Shown in pieces: positions 36,707-45,885 of a stretch of 64,000 bases of DNA; within the stretch, counting starts at the first letter, position 1; every line of letters begins with the position of its first letter. The position numbers were made by a program, and so were the translations under genes. This DNA is from an uncultured Cohaesibacter sp. (GTDB taxonomy: Bacteria; Pseudomonadota; Alphaproteobacteria; Rhizobiales; Cohaesibacteraceae), in the NCBI RefSeq assembly GCF_963666525.1, contig NZ_OY762905.1:3451501-3515500 (forward strand). The letters run 5' to 3'. Under the pieces are notes generated by a model. It was not told the DNA's origin, did not search any database, and saw nothing but the letters and a program-made list of their open reading frames with translations.

Positions 36707-37498
36707 CTAGCGTTTCTGACCAGCCTTCCAGGGGGCAAACCAGCCAAGACCGGCGCTCGTTTCGCCTGCTGGGATGTATTCGCATCCGACCCAGCCGCCG
36801 TAACCGATTTGGTCCAGTTTCTCGAAAATCCATGGGTAGTTCAGTTCGCCGGCATCCGGTTCGTGACGCTCCGGTACGCTGGCAATCTGGATATGCCCGA
36901 TCGTTGGCAGGTCGCGCATCAGCCGTGTGGTGACGTCGCCCTCGCCGATCTGGCAATGGAAGAAGTCGAACTGTACCGCCAGATTGGTCCGGTTGAGTTC
37001 CCTCACGATAGCCTGGGCCTCGTCCTGACGGTTCAGGAAATATTCTGGCATGCTGCGCAGGTTGATGGGTTCGAGCACGATCGTGACACCCCCTTGCAGC
37101 GCCATGTCGCAGGCCAGCGCAATGTTGTTCTTGAGAATTGACAACTGATGGTCGCGCAACATCAACGGCACCCGGTTGCCAGACATGATGTGAATGGTCT
37201 TGCAGTCGAGCACCTTGGCATAGTGCAGGGCCTTTTCGATGCTCGCCCTGAATTCCTTTTCCCGGCCAGGCAGGGAAGCAATGCCGCGCTCACCCTTTGC
37301 CCAGTCGCCAGGAGGGGCATTGAAGAGGGCCTGACACAATCCGTTTTCGTTCAGTTGTTCCTTGATCTTCTCTGCTTCGAAATCATAGGGGAACAGATAC
37401 TCGACACCGACAAATCCATCGGCGGCAGCTCTTGCAAAGCGCTCCATAAACGGAACTTCGTTGTACATCATGCTCAGGTTGGCAGCAAAGCGAGGCAT
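36707..37498 (-). CDS. otnI: 2-oxo-tetronate isomerase (hydroxypyruvate isomerase family)
   Basis: The product (263 aa) is a TIM-barrel isomerase of the Hyi/YgbM type that interconverts 2-oxo- and 3-oxo-tetronate. Motifs are MPRFAANLSMMYNEVPFMER, FNAPPGDWAKGERG, IVLEPINLR, the metal site QFDFFHCQ and the late GWVGCEYIPAG. The start follows AGGAGAG. It lies between the oxidoreductase and the kinase, in pathway order. A 159-bp gap separates it from the kinase. Confidence 0.9.
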   Translation of the reverse strand: MPRFAANLSMMYNEVPFMERFARAAADGFVGVEYLFPYDFEAEKIKEQLNENGLCQALFNAPPGDWAKGERGIASLPGREKEFRASIEKALHYAKVLDCKTIHIMSGNRVPLMLRDHQLSILKNNIALACDMALQGGVTIVLEPINLRSMPEYFLNRQDEAQAIVRELNRTNLAVQFDFFHCQIGEGDVTTRLMRDLPTIGHIQIASVPERHEPDAGELNYPWIFEKLDQIGYGGWVGCEYIPAGETSAGLGWFAPWKAGQKR

Positions 37499-37564
37499 GG
37501 ATCTCTCCTGAATTCTTGCCCGTCCAATGATCTTGTCGATCCCGGGTGGCATCCGGATTGCGGG

Positions 37565-37605
37565 GGCGTCTCCACCACCACCGCTTGTTTGCTGGTGGAG
37601 ACGCC
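37565..37605. other. Intercistronic hairpin between oxidoreductase and otnI
   Basis: GGCGTCTCCACCA pairs perfectly with TGGTGGAGACGCC around a 15-nt loop. On the transcribed minus strand no T-run follows, so mRNA stabilisation or processing between the genes is more likely than termination; a T-rich run exists only on the plus strand. Confidence 0.6.
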
Positions 37606-37623
37606 GTTTTGTTCTTGCTCGGA

Positions 37624-38970
37624 CTACTTGGCACCGAAGAAGAGGTTTTCCATTTCCTGACGCAGCTTGTAGGCTTTCAGGGTGGTGTCTGCTTCTACAT
37701 CATTCCAGGTAACGGACTGGCCTTTTGCAACCGGTTTGATGAGTTTGAGGTTGTGGGCCAGACCGAGCGGCAGGCAACGGGCAGCGACCGACTTCTTGGC
37801 TGGCTGGATGTTGCCGTAAACGGTATAGCCACCTTCACCATCGAGCATTTCGCCAGCCTGCAGATCGCGTTTTGCGGTTGCAACAACGTCGGCGTTGAAG
37901 AAGCTGGCGGTGCCGGTCGGTTCGTTGCGCAGGGCAACGGAAGCAACGGAGATGCCCACTTCCAGACCGATCAGGTGCCAACGGCGATAGATTGCGCAGT
38001 ATTTGCCGCTGTCGTCGGTACGAACACCATATTCCTGGAAGCAGCGACGGATGTACTCGGTGTCACCTTCGATCACAACCCAAACACCATTGCGGATGTC
38101 ATGGTCGATCGGGGTGCCATCGCGCTGCAGGCAGGAAGCCACTTCAACGACGCCCTTGCTTTCCAGCATGCCGCCATCGCTCTTCGGACGCATGACGTTT
38201 GGCAGGTCATCCATGGAAGACGGGAAGAATTCCAGGCCGTTTTCAGGGGACTGCAGGTCGCAGGAGTTGGCAACTGCGGTGGATTCGATTGCCGGTTTGG
38301 AGCCATCGAGGAAGGAGTTGAACATCTTCGGGTTGAGGCCGCCGATTTCAGCCTGTTCGGCTGTCAGACCCCAGTCGTTCCATACGGTCTCCGGAGTGGA
38401 TTCGGAGAAGCGAGGCAGCCACTTGTGGCCACGACCGGCAGCAACAACCGGGAAGCCGCAACCGCGAGCCCAATCCACCCAGTCCACGATCAGGGCAGGC
38501 TGGTCACCGAAGGCAAGGCTGTACTGAACGCCGTTTTCCTTGGCGCGCTGGTGCAGCAGGGCGCCGCAGAATGCGTCGGCTTCAACGGTCACGTTGACGA
38601 TGTGCTTGCCATACTTGAAGGATTCAAGGCAATGCTCGACGGCAGCAACCGGGTTGCCGGTGCACTCGACGATCACGTCGATTTCCGGACGCTTCACCAG
38701 GTCTTCCCAGCTGTCGGTGATGAAGGTGTTGCGGTTCTTCAGAGCGTCTTCGAAAGACGTTGCAGCATAGGCTTCCGGCTTCCAACCGATACGCTTGAGG
38801 TTGGTGACGGCGTTGGCAGGGTTGAAATCCGCGATGCCTACCAGATCCATGCCCGGGGTGTTGGGGATCTGGGCGAGGAACATGGAGCCAAATTTACCGG
38901 CTCCGATAAGGCCAACGCGGATTGGGCGGTTGCGGCGTTCGCACTCTACAAGTTTGGCATACAAACTCAT
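37624..38970 (-). CDS. NAD(P)-dependent oxidoreductase with C-terminal SAF domain
   Basis: The product (448 aa) has an N-terminal Rossmann domain (RVGLIGAGKFGSMFLAQI, about 18-35) and homoserine-dehydrogenase-like features (DVIVECTGNPVAAVEH). A C-terminal SAF domain (ARKRDLQAGEMLDGEGGYTVYG-like region, about 360-430) of the kind also seen in sialic acid synthase and altronate dehydratase follows. It sits between the TRAP transporter and otnI, where related operons encode DenD or LtnD. It is therefore inferred to oxidise the imported four-carbon acid (or its precursor) to 2-oxo-tetronate. The substrate is not established. Confidence 0.75.
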   Translation of the reverse strand: MSLYAKLVECERRNRPIRVGLIGAGKFGSMFLAQIPNTPGMDLVGIADFNPANAVTNLKRIGWKPEAYAATSFEDALKNRNTFITDSWEDLVKRPEIDVIVECTGNPVAAVEHCLESFKYGKHIVNVTVEADAFCGALLHQRAKENGVQYSLAFGDQPALIVDWVDWARGCGFPVVAAGRGHKWLPRFSESTPETVWNDWGLTAEQAEIGGLNPKMFNSFLDGSKPAIESTAVANSCDLQSPENGLEFFPSSMDDLPNVMRPKSDGGMLESKGVVEVASCLQRDGTPIDHDIRNGVWVVIEGDTEYIRRCFQEYGVRTDDSGKYCAIYRRWHLIGLEVGISVASVALRNEPTGTASFFNADVVATAKRDLQAGEMLDGEGGYTVYGNIQPAKKSVAARCLPLGLAHNLKLIKPVAKGQSVTWNDVEADTTLKAYKLRQEMENLFFGAK

Positions 38971-39063
38971 GACTTTTCTCCTGTAAGATTAGAAATTGCC
39001 GATACGATTGGGATTGAAACAGGTGTCCGGGGTGCTGCCTTCAGCAGCTGGTTTGTCCGTCCC

Positions 39064-40350
39064 TTATTTCGCTCCAAGAAGATTGGGTATTGCCATGCTG
39101 ACAGCAGGGAAATACGTGACCAGAGCCAGCACCAAGAGAAGGGCGACAAGGATCGGGAAGACATCTCCGAAAAGGTCCTTGATCGAGATCTTCGAAATAC
39201 TGCAGGCAGTGAACAGGTTGACGCCGACGGGTGGTGTAACCAGGCCGATGGCGAGGTTGACGCAGAGCAGGATACCGAAGGCGGTGATGTCGTAGCCCAG
39301 TTTGAGCGCGACGGGCAGCAGGATGGGCGTGAAGATGTAGATCGCAGAGACCGCATCCATGACACACCCTGCGGCAAGCAGAATGAGGTTGGTGATCAGC
39401 AGGAACAGATAGAGGTTGCCCTGCGTCAGCTCATTGAGCCAGTCACCGATATCCATCGCGATGCCATCGACAGTGACGACCCAGGCAAACAGGGAGGCGC
39501 AGATGATCACATACATGACCACACCGGTCTGGCTGGCAGAGCGAATGAACAGGGTTGGCAGTTCACTCCAGCTCAGGCGACGGTAGATGAACATGCCGAC
39601 GATGAGGCCGTAGACTGCGGAGACGGCAGCCGCTTCGGTCGGAGTGAAGATCCCGGAGTAGATGCCACCCAGAATGATGACAGGCATCATCAGACCCCAG
39701 AAGGCGTCCTTGAAGGCGGACCAGCGTTCAGCTCCGGTTGCCCGTGGCATCGGCTTGATACCCTCGTCCTTGCGAGTGAGGAAGATGGTGACGAGGATGA
39801 GCGCGATACCCATCAGGATGCCGGGAATGACGCCGGCCATGAACAGTTTGCCGATCGAGGCACCGGAGATGGAGCCGAAGACGATGAAGGTGACGGATGG
39901 CGGAATGATCACTCCGATTGCACCACCGGCAGCCATAAGGGCCGTGGCAAATGGCAGACGATAGCCGGCGCGGATCATGGCCGGGATCAGGATGATGCCG
40001 AGAGCGGCAACCGTGGCAGGGCCAGAGCCGGAAATGGCAGCAAAGAAGCAGCTCACGATGACGCAGACCATGGCAACGCCATTGCGATAGTGACCGACCA
40101 TGCGCTGGGCCAGAAGGATCAGACGCTCGGAGATCCCGGACCGTTCCATCACGTTGCCGGCGATGATGAAGAACGGAATGGCCATCAGGGCAAACTTGCT
40201 GGATGCGGCGTAAACGTTGATCGGGATCATCTCTGCTGGCAATTCTGCCATGAACAGAGCCACCATGGCGGAAAGACCCAGGGATACCGCGATCGGAATG
40301 TTGAATGCGAGAAGGAAGGCGAACGAGCCAAACAGGATGATGGAGTTCAT
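39064..40350 (-). CDS. dctM: TRAP transporter large permease (DctM)
   Basis: The product (428 aa) has about a dozen hydrophobic segments and the usual DctM landmarks (FFIIAGNVMERSGISERLI, AAISGSGPATVAALG, GVIIPPSVTFIVFG, IDLVTPPVGVN-like GLVTPPVGVNLF). It forms the ion-coupled channel of a TRAP importer with the DctQ and DctP partners. It overlaps dctQ by 4 bp. Confidence 0.93.
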   Translation of the reverse strand: MNSIILFGSFAFLLAFNIPIAVSLGLSAMVALFMAELPAEMIPINVYAASSKFALMAIPFFIIAGNVMERSGISERLILLAQRMVGHYRNGVAMVCVIVSCFFAAISGSGPATVAALGIILIPAMIRAGYRLPFATALMAAGGAIGVIIPPSVTFIVFGSISGASIGKLFMAGVIPGILMGIALILVTIFLTRKDEGIKPMPRATGAERWSAFKDAFWGLMMPVIILGGIYSGIFTPTEAAAVSAVYGLIVGMFIYRRLSWSELPTLFIRSASQTGVVMYVIICASLFAWVVTVDGIAMDIGDWLNELTQGNLYLFLLITNLILLAAGCVMDAVSAIYIFTPILLPVALKLGYDITAFGILLCVNLAIGLVTPPVGVNLFTACSISKISIKDLFGDVFPILVALLLVLALVTYFPAVSMAIPNLLGAK

Positions 40351-40850
40351 TTTGCCTCTCCTGCTTCCTGGAAGTTGATGTCACGACCGCTGACGATCTC
40401 GAAAATGGAATAGATGTAGCGGTAGATCAGAAGGCCGACGCCGACAGGGACCGTCATGCCATAGATCCATTCAGGCCACTGCATCGTTGCCGACAGCTGG
40501 TTCGAGCTGTATTCGCCCATGACCATGTAGACACCGAAGTAGAAGATGATGCAGCACATCAGGATGCCGAGAACGTTGGCGACAATCGCCAGGAACTTCT
40601 GCTTGGTGTAAGAGGCGACCGAGGTGAAGTAGTCCAACCCGAGGTGGGCCCTGTCACGGATGGCGATGGAAGCTCCTGCCAGAGAAGCCAGAACGAACAG
40701 GCTCGTTACGATTTCTTCGCTGAAGGACAGCGACATGTGCAGCAGGAAGCGCGAGAGAACATTGACGAAGGTGAGAAAGAGCATGACAGCAAAGGTCGCT
40801 GTACAGACAAGATGCTCAATCTTTTCGACGAAGCCGTTGAAACTAGGCAA
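40347..40850 (-). CDS. dctQ: TRAP transporter small permease (DctQ)
   Basis: The product (167 aa) is a four-helix membrane subunit (FAVMLFLTFVNVLSRFLL, LASLAGASIAIRDRAHLGLD). The start is a TTG at 40850 preceded by GGGAGG at 6 bp, a good site despite the rare codon. It couples to the downstream DctM with an ATGA overlap. Confidence 0.9.
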   Translation of the reverse strand: MPSFNGFVEKIEHLVCTATFAVMLFLTFVNVLSRFLLHMSLSFSEEIVTSLFVLASLAGASIAIRDRAHLGLDYFTSVASYTKQKFLAIVANVLGILMCCIIFYFGVYMVMGEYSSNQLSATMQWPEWIYGMTVPVGVGLLIYRYIYSIFEIVSGRDINFQEAGEAK

Positions 40851-41004
40851 TAGAAACCTCCCATCCTTAACGCGCCTTCAGCGGTCATGGATTTAAGTCG
40901 TGAAAGTTGAGTGTTTCTCTGGGAAAGAGGGGTGGGGCGGACGGAGGATCCGCCCCAGTCATGACACTTTGAAGTCAAGACGCTTTCAAGTTGAACCTTG
41001 CGGC

Positions 41005-42006
41005 TTACTTGATGCCGAGTGCAGCGCAAGCTTCAGCGCCATAGGTCTGCTTGACGTTGGCGTAGTAGTCGCCCAGCATGCCCTTGAAGGCCTGCAGTTC
41101 TTCAGGTGTCAGATCGGTGATCTTTACACCGTAGTCGGTCAGGAAGGCGCGCTTTTCCTTTTCGCCATCTTCAACATTCTTGTTGCCGATGGAGTTGATT
41201 TCAGCAGCCTTCTCCTTGAGCAGCTTCTGGGTGTTTTCGTCGAAGCTGTCCCAGGTCTTCTTGTTGAAGACCAGAGCGAAGGAACCGTAGCTGTAGTTCC
41301 ATGCGGTGATGTATTTCTGGACTTCGTAGAACTTGTTGGCGGTGATCAGGTCAAAGCCGTTTTCCTGGCCGTCGACCGTGCCCTGCTGCAGAGCGGTGAA
41401 GAGCTCACTGAAGCTCATGGCAACCGGGTCGGCACCAAAGACGCGGAAGAAGTTCACGAATACGTCGCCACCAGGAACGCGCAGTTTCATGGCCTTGAGA
41501 TCGTCCGGCGTGCGGATCTCATGCTTGCTGTTGGTCAGCTGACGGAAACCGTTGTGAATGAAGCCAAGAGCCTCAATGCCCTGTCCGCGCAAGGCTCCCT
41601 TGATGAAATCGCCCCCTTCACCCAGCAGGCTTTCTTCGGCTTCCTTGTAGCTTGTGAAGGCCCAGGGAATACTCAGGGCAAGAAGGCGCTGGTCGAGAAC
41701 CGCCATCACGTCTACGGGTTCGTAGGCGACGTCGATTGCGCCAGAGCGGATCATTTCAACGCCCTTGGACATATTGCCGCCAGAGAGCTGATCGCTTGGG
41801 AAAACACGGATCTTGATCTTGCCACCCGAAGCGTCCTTGACGACTTCAGCAAATTTCTGAGCCATCTGGGCGGCATTGGACTGCTCGCCAACAGTGGTCG
41901 ACATCTTGAGGCTCAGTTTTGGGTATTCAATATCGGCTGCATAGACGCAAGCAGGCAAAACCAGCCCCGCGATAAAGGACGCAATAAAGGTTTTACGATT
42001 CAGCAT
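41005..42006 (-). CDS. dctP: TRAP transporter substrate-binding protein (DctP)
   Basis: The product (333 aa) has a signal peptide (MLNRKTFIASFIAGLVLPACVYA) and a DctP-family mature domain (GGKIKIRVFPSDQLSGG, PDDLKAMKLRVPG, VDGQENGFDLI). The conserved Arg of the LRVPG stretch binds the ligand carboxylate, which fits a sugar-acid substrate. The start is fixed by GGGAGG 8 bp upstream. It is the first gene of the operon. Confidence 0.93.
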   Translation of the reverse strand: MLNRKTFIASFIAGLVLPACVYAADIEYPKLSLKMSTTVGEQSNAAQMAQKFAEVVKDASGGKIKIRVFPSDQLSGGNMSKGVEMIRSGAIDVAYEPVDVMAVLDQRLLALSIPWAFTSYKEAEESLLGEGGDFIKGALRGQGIEALGFIHNGFRQLTNSKHEIRTPDDLKAMKLRVPGGDVFVNFFRVFGADPVAMSFSELFTALQQGTVDGQENGFDLITANKFYEVQKYITAWNYSYGSFALVFNKKTWDSFDENTQKLLKEKAAEINSIGNKNVEDGEKEKRAFLTDYGVKITDLTPEELQAFKGMLGDYYANVKQTYGAEACAALGIK

Positions 42007-42682
42007 AAAAGTACCTCCCAAGGTTTTTGCTGGCAGAAATTTCAACTTCATCACCACGCTTCAGTCCTGAACCCTGCTGTTGCTTCATGCATGGCGCCGC
42101 TTCGTGATTGCGGAGCCTCCTCGTATGCCTGATCGCTTGATGTCAGCTTGAAAAGTGATGTCTTATTCTGGAAAAGCTTTTGCCTTCCTCCTTGCCTTTG
42201 ACGGCGAAGTCATGTTCCGCATCCAATCCCGCTCCTGTTGCCTCCTCAGGCGCGATGCTCGCGCATCTTGGTCAGAGCAAAATCACAAAACGCAACATGG
42301 TTTGTGATAAAATTTTAAAATTTGAAACTCTGTGTGAAATATTGTTGTCTTACGGCGGGGGTAATTGCAAGGGGTTTTTCACAGTTCAGCACATTTTTCA
42401 TGATATCCGTGGGAATTGTCCATCTTTTGGATAGGGATTCTGAAATTTCACAAAAATTATCAATATTCAGCTTCTCTGAAGTAAGAGGAAAAACGTATCT
42501 TCACACGCAGGTGCCGATGCTTGCGAAACCTGTGGTTTCAAGAGGCGGTCGAGCAACCCGGAACAAGGAGAGTCGTTTTATCGCCGGGCAATTGCTCGAT
42601 CTCCCGGACGGGATGTTCAGGCCGTGGCTTGCCTTGAAAGAAAGTCCATGCCGGTCGTTGCAGACCAGCTCCCGGGATACAG
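42007..42682. other. Regulatory region upstream of the TRAP/tetronate operon
   Basis: About 675 bp without a supported gene, AT-rich around 42290-42470. It contains an inverted repeat listed separately and further TGTGAAAT / ATTTCACA half words near 42333 and 42443. It probably houses the operon promoter and the DeoR regulator's binding sites. Confidence 0.5.
42282..42308. promoter_or_regulatory. Inverted repeat ATCACAAA-N11-TTTGTGAT
   Basis: Two perfect 8-bp arms spaced by 11 bp, about 275 bp before dctP. It is a candidate operator for the operon's DeoR regulator; its arms also resemble half sites of the GntR palindrome found at the polyamine genes. Confidence 0.5.
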
Positions 42683-42713
42683 AAAAGGCGCCGACCAGAA
42701 GTCGGCGCCTTTT
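42683..42713. terminator. Strong bidirectional terminator
   Basis: AAAAGGCGCCGAC / GTCGGCGCCTTTT form a 13-bp perfect stem with a CAGAA loop and A/T tails on both sides. It closes the minus-strand dehydrogenase operon and shields the TRAP promoter region. Confidence 0.88.
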
Positions 42714-42757
42714 ATCCTTTTCGAGATGTGTCTCAGGCTTTGGTCCGGGGCCGCAGA

Positions 42758-44098
42758 TTATTTGCGGACGGCCTTGACATCGGCTTCTGTCACCGCGCCG
42801 GCCGTGTTGCCCCAGCCCTGACGCAGGAACGAGGCAAGGGCTGCAACATCCTTGTCACTCAGACGTTCGGCAAAGCCGGGCATCTTGAGCTTCTCGGGCC
42901 GTTTTGCGGTCGAGGGCATTTCCGCCCCATAGAGGATGGTCTCGATCAGCCCGGCTTTCTCGTCGGCAACAACCAGAGAGTTGTCACTCATGGCCGGGAA
43001 GACTTCCGCCGCCCCTTTGCCATTGGTCAGGTGGCAGGCCGCGCAGTTGTCCATGTAGAGCAACTCACCCTCGCTGAGGCCAACGCCCTTTGCCAGCTTC
43101 AGAGAGGTCGCGTCCGTGGCCTGATCGAGCTGACGCGGCGCGCTGAGGCTCTGGTCGGGAATCGACGGGGCTGCCAGCCGTTCGCCCTTGGCGATGTGAT
43201 GCAGATAGGCAACCATCGCGTCGGCGTCCTCATCGGTCATGTATTGCAGGGAGTCCTTGACGGCGAGCGCCATTTCTCCGGCAACAGCGGTGTGGGCATT
43301 GCGACCGGTGGTCAGATAGGCCTTGAGATCGGCTGCCGACCATGTCTGGGCCGGAGCGTTTGCGTTGCGCAGGTCGGGGGCTGCCCAACCGCCAATGACG
43401 CCACCGGAGAGGAAGCCGTCATCCTGCGAGCTGGTGCCGCCTTCGGCCATGATCAGGTTGCGCGGGCTATGGCAGGAGGCACAGTGTCCCGGACCCTGTA
43501 CGAGATAGGCACCGCGCGCCAGCTGCCTGTCTTTTGCAATGGCGTCGGTCTCCGGCTTGAAGCCCGACGAACCGAGCGCAACCCAGTTCCACAGGCGAAT
43601 GCCCCAGCGCTGGTTGAACGGGAAGGACAGGGCTGTTTCTTCAACCGCATTGTTGACCGCAGGCACTTCGTTCATGAAGTAATCATACATGGCGCGAATG
43701 TCAGTTTCGCTGAGGTTGCGATAATTCTCATACGGCATGGCCGGATAGAGATGTTCGCCGCCCGGTGCGATGCCATCCACCAGCGCCGCACGGAACTCGT
43801 CCAGTGACCAGTTGCCGATGCCGGTTTCCTTGTCTGGTGTGATGTTGGTTGCCCAGATGGTGCCCATCGGGCTTTCGATGGCGCGTCCACCGGCAAAGGG
43901 CTTGCCGCCCTCTGCTGTGTGACAGGCTGCGCAATCGGCCATGCGCATGGCATATTCGCCCTGACCGGGAGCCGGTTTCCAGTCGGCAGCAAGCTGCTCA
44001 CTGGGTTTGGTCAACTGGGGTGGCACGAAAATGATGGCCAGAAGCACGATTATGCCGAGGCAAACCAGCGCCCCCAGGATACGAAGATAGCTTTTCAT
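42758..44098 (-). CDS. Triheme c-type cytochrome subunit of a membrane dehydrogenase
   Basis: The product (446 aa) has an N-terminal membrane anchor (about 7-27) and three CxxCH haem sites (CAACH near 56, CASCH near 206, CAACH near 351), as in the cytochrome subunits of gluconate, sorbitol and alcohol dehydrogenases. It passes electrons from the flavoprotein to ubiquinone or the respiratory chain on the periplasmic side. It is the last gene of a three-gene unit, 11 bp after the flavoprotein. Confidence 0.92.
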   Translation of the reverse strand: MKSYLRILGALVCLGIIVLLAIIFVPPQLTKPSEQLAADWKPAPGQGEYAMRMADCAACHTAEGGKPFAGGRAIESPMGTIWATNITPDKETGIGNWSLDEFRAALVDGIAPGGEHLYPAMPYENYRNLSETDIRAMYDYFMNEVPAVNNAVEETALSFPFNQRWGIRLWNWVALGSSGFKPETDAIAKDRQLARGAYLVQGPGHCASCHSPRNLIMAEGGTSSQDDGFLSGGVIGGWAAPDLRNANAPAQTWSAADLKAYLTTGRNAHTAVAGEMALAVKDSLQYMTDEDADAMVAYLHHIAKGERLAAPSIPDQSLSAPRQLDQATDATSLKLAKGVGLSEGELLYMDNCAACHLTNGKGAAEVFPAMSDNSLVVADEKAGLIETILYGAEMPSTAKRPEKLKMPGFAERLSDKDVAALASFLRQGWGNTAGAVTEADVKAVRK

Positions 44099-44109
44099 CT
44101 TTCATTCCC

Positions 44110-45882
44110 TCACATCAACGGGCGTGGATCTTTGAGATAGTCCTTGCGGATGGCATCCGCCGCCCAGTAGGCCAGCGCACCAAGCGGACCGGTCGGGTTG
44201 TATTGCGTGTTCTGCGGATAGGCGGAGGCGCCCATTACGAACACGTTGTGACAATCCCAGCTTTGCAGGTAGCGGTTGATGACGGAGGTCTTCGGATCGG
44301 TTCCCATGATGGCGCCGCCGACATTGTGGGTCGACTGATAGGGCCGCACATCATATTCGGAGCCTTCCTTCTTGTAGCCGGAGGCCATCTTGTCCGGGCT
44401 CATGGTCTCGGCGATTTCCTCGATCTTGCCCTTCATGAACTGGGTCATCTTGATGTCATTGTCCTTCCAGTTGAAGGTCATGCGCATCAGAGGACGGCCG
44501 TGGCGGTCCGTGTAGGTCGGATCGAGATCGAGATAGCAGTCGCGGTAGGACATGTTGGAGCCATGTGAGCCGATGGACATCTTCTTGAGATACCATTCGC
44601 CAGCGGCTTCCTTCCATCCCTTGCCCCAAGACGGTGTGCCCGGAGGGGTGGACATCTGGCCGATCGGACGCCCGCCGGTGTGGCCTCCGGTGATGTAACT
44701 GCCGCCGATGAAGCCTTCCTTGGCAAAGTCGATCTGGCCGATGGAGAAGTCGTCAATCGACATGCCGACGGAGCCGGTGCCGATAAAGGGATTGAAATTC
44801 TTGTCCTTGAAGTAGAGCGCCGTGCCGCCGGTCATCTGGTAGGAGTAGTTCCGTCCGACCACGCCTTCCCCGGTCACCGGATCATAGGGCTGGCCGATGC
44901 CGGACAGCAGCAGCAGGTGCACGTTGTTGAGCGCAAAGGTGCACACGAGCACCAGATCGGCAGGCTGGAACACCTCGTCCCCGGTCTTCTCGTCATAATA
45001 GGTCACCCCGGTGGCGGTCTTGCCATCGGCGGCCTTTTCGATTTTCAGCACTTCCGAATGGGTTTTGTAGCTGAAGTTCGGCTTTCTCTTCAGCGCATCC
45101 AGAATGCAGGTCTGAGGTGAGGCCTTGGAGTAGTTGAGACACCCGAAGCGTTCGCAGAAACCGCAGTAGTTGCAAGGTCCAAGCTGCATGCCATACTCGT
45201 TGGTATAGGCACGGCTGGCGTTTGCCGCCGGGCGCGGGAAGGGGTGATAGCCCATCTTGCGGGCCGCATCGGCAAACAGTTCGGCGTCATAGGTATTGTC
45301 GAGTGGCGGATTGGGATACTCGCGGGAGCGTGGGGATTCAAACGGGTTGCCGCCTTCCTGAATCTCGCCATTGATGTTGCCGGCCTTGCCCGATATGCCC
45401 ATCATGTATTCGAGGCGATCATAATAGGGCTCGAGCTCTTCCTGGGTGACGCCCCAGTCCTGAATCTGCATGCCTTCGGGGATGATGTCAGCGCCGAAGG
45501 TTTCCTCGACATAGGATTTCAGCCGCAGCTCGACATCCTGAGTCCGCCAAGTGTGGCCATTCCAGTGGATGCCGGCCCCGCCGACGCCATCGCCGGGCAG
45601 GAAGGAGCCCAGATGCCGGTAAGGCAGCGCGGTCTGGTCCAGATTATGCCGCACCGTGAGAGTCATCTTCGACGGCTTCTGCATGAAGCCGTAGCGGATG
45701 CCATATTTCAGTTCGTCGATCACGCCCGGATACTGGAAGTCAGGCACGGTGTCGCGATCTTCCCCGCGCTCCAGCGCCAGAATCTCGAGACCTTCATTGG
45801 CCAGTTCCATGCCGAGAATGGCTCCGGTCCAGCCAAGGCCCAGAATCACGACGTCTTTCTTGGGATCAGTTCTTGTTGCCAT
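44110..45882 (-). CDS. GMC-family flavoprotein dehydrogenase, large subunit
   Basis: The product (590 aa) has an FAD-binding N-terminus (VVILGLGWTGAILGMELANEG) and a cysteine-rich segment (CNYCGFCERFGC) that may hold an iron-sulfur cluster as in FAD-dependent glucose dehydrogenase. The C-terminal part carries QSTHNVGGAIMGTD and NPTGPLGALAYWAAD with the active-site His/Asn region. It oxidises a sugar, sugar acid or polyol in the periplasm, exported by association with the Tat-signalled small subunit. The substrate is unknown; gluconate-2-dehydrogenase is the closest named type. Confidence 0.88.
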   Translation of the reverse strand: MATRTDPKKDVVILGLGWTGAILGMELANEGLEILALERGEDRDTVPDFQYPGVIDELKYGIRYGFMQKPSKMTLTVRHNLDQTALPYRHLGSFLPGDGVGGAGIHWNGHTWRTQDVELRLKSYVEETFGADIIPEGMQIQDWGVTQEELEPYYDRLEYMMGISGKAGNINGEIQEGGNPFESPRSREYPNPPLDNTYDAELFADAARKMGYHPFPRPAANASRAYTNEYGMQLGPCNYCGFCERFGCLNYSKASPQTCILDALKRKPNFSYKTHSEVLKIEKAADGKTATGVTYYDEKTGDEVFQPADLVLVCTFALNNVHLLLLSGIGQPYDPVTGEGVVGRNYSYQMTGGTALYFKDKNFNPFIGTGSVGMSIDDFSIGQIDFAKEGFIGGSYITGGHTGGRPIGQMSTPPGTPSWGKGWKEAAGEWYLKKMSIGSHGSNMSYRDCYLDLDPTYTDRHGRPLMRMTFNWKDNDIKMTQFMKGKIEEIAETMSPDKMASGYKKEGSEYDVRPYQSTHNVGGAIMGTDPKTSVINRYLQSWDCHNVFVMGASAYPQNTQYNPTGPLGALAYWAADAIRKDYLKDPRPLM

Positions 45883-45885
45883 GGA

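Noticed and set aside
37546-40413. A 955-codon open frame on the plus strand, opposite the SAF oxidoreductase and DctM genes
   Set aside because: It is antisense to two well-supported genes, has a composition typical of shadow frames in high-GC DNA and shows no family features.
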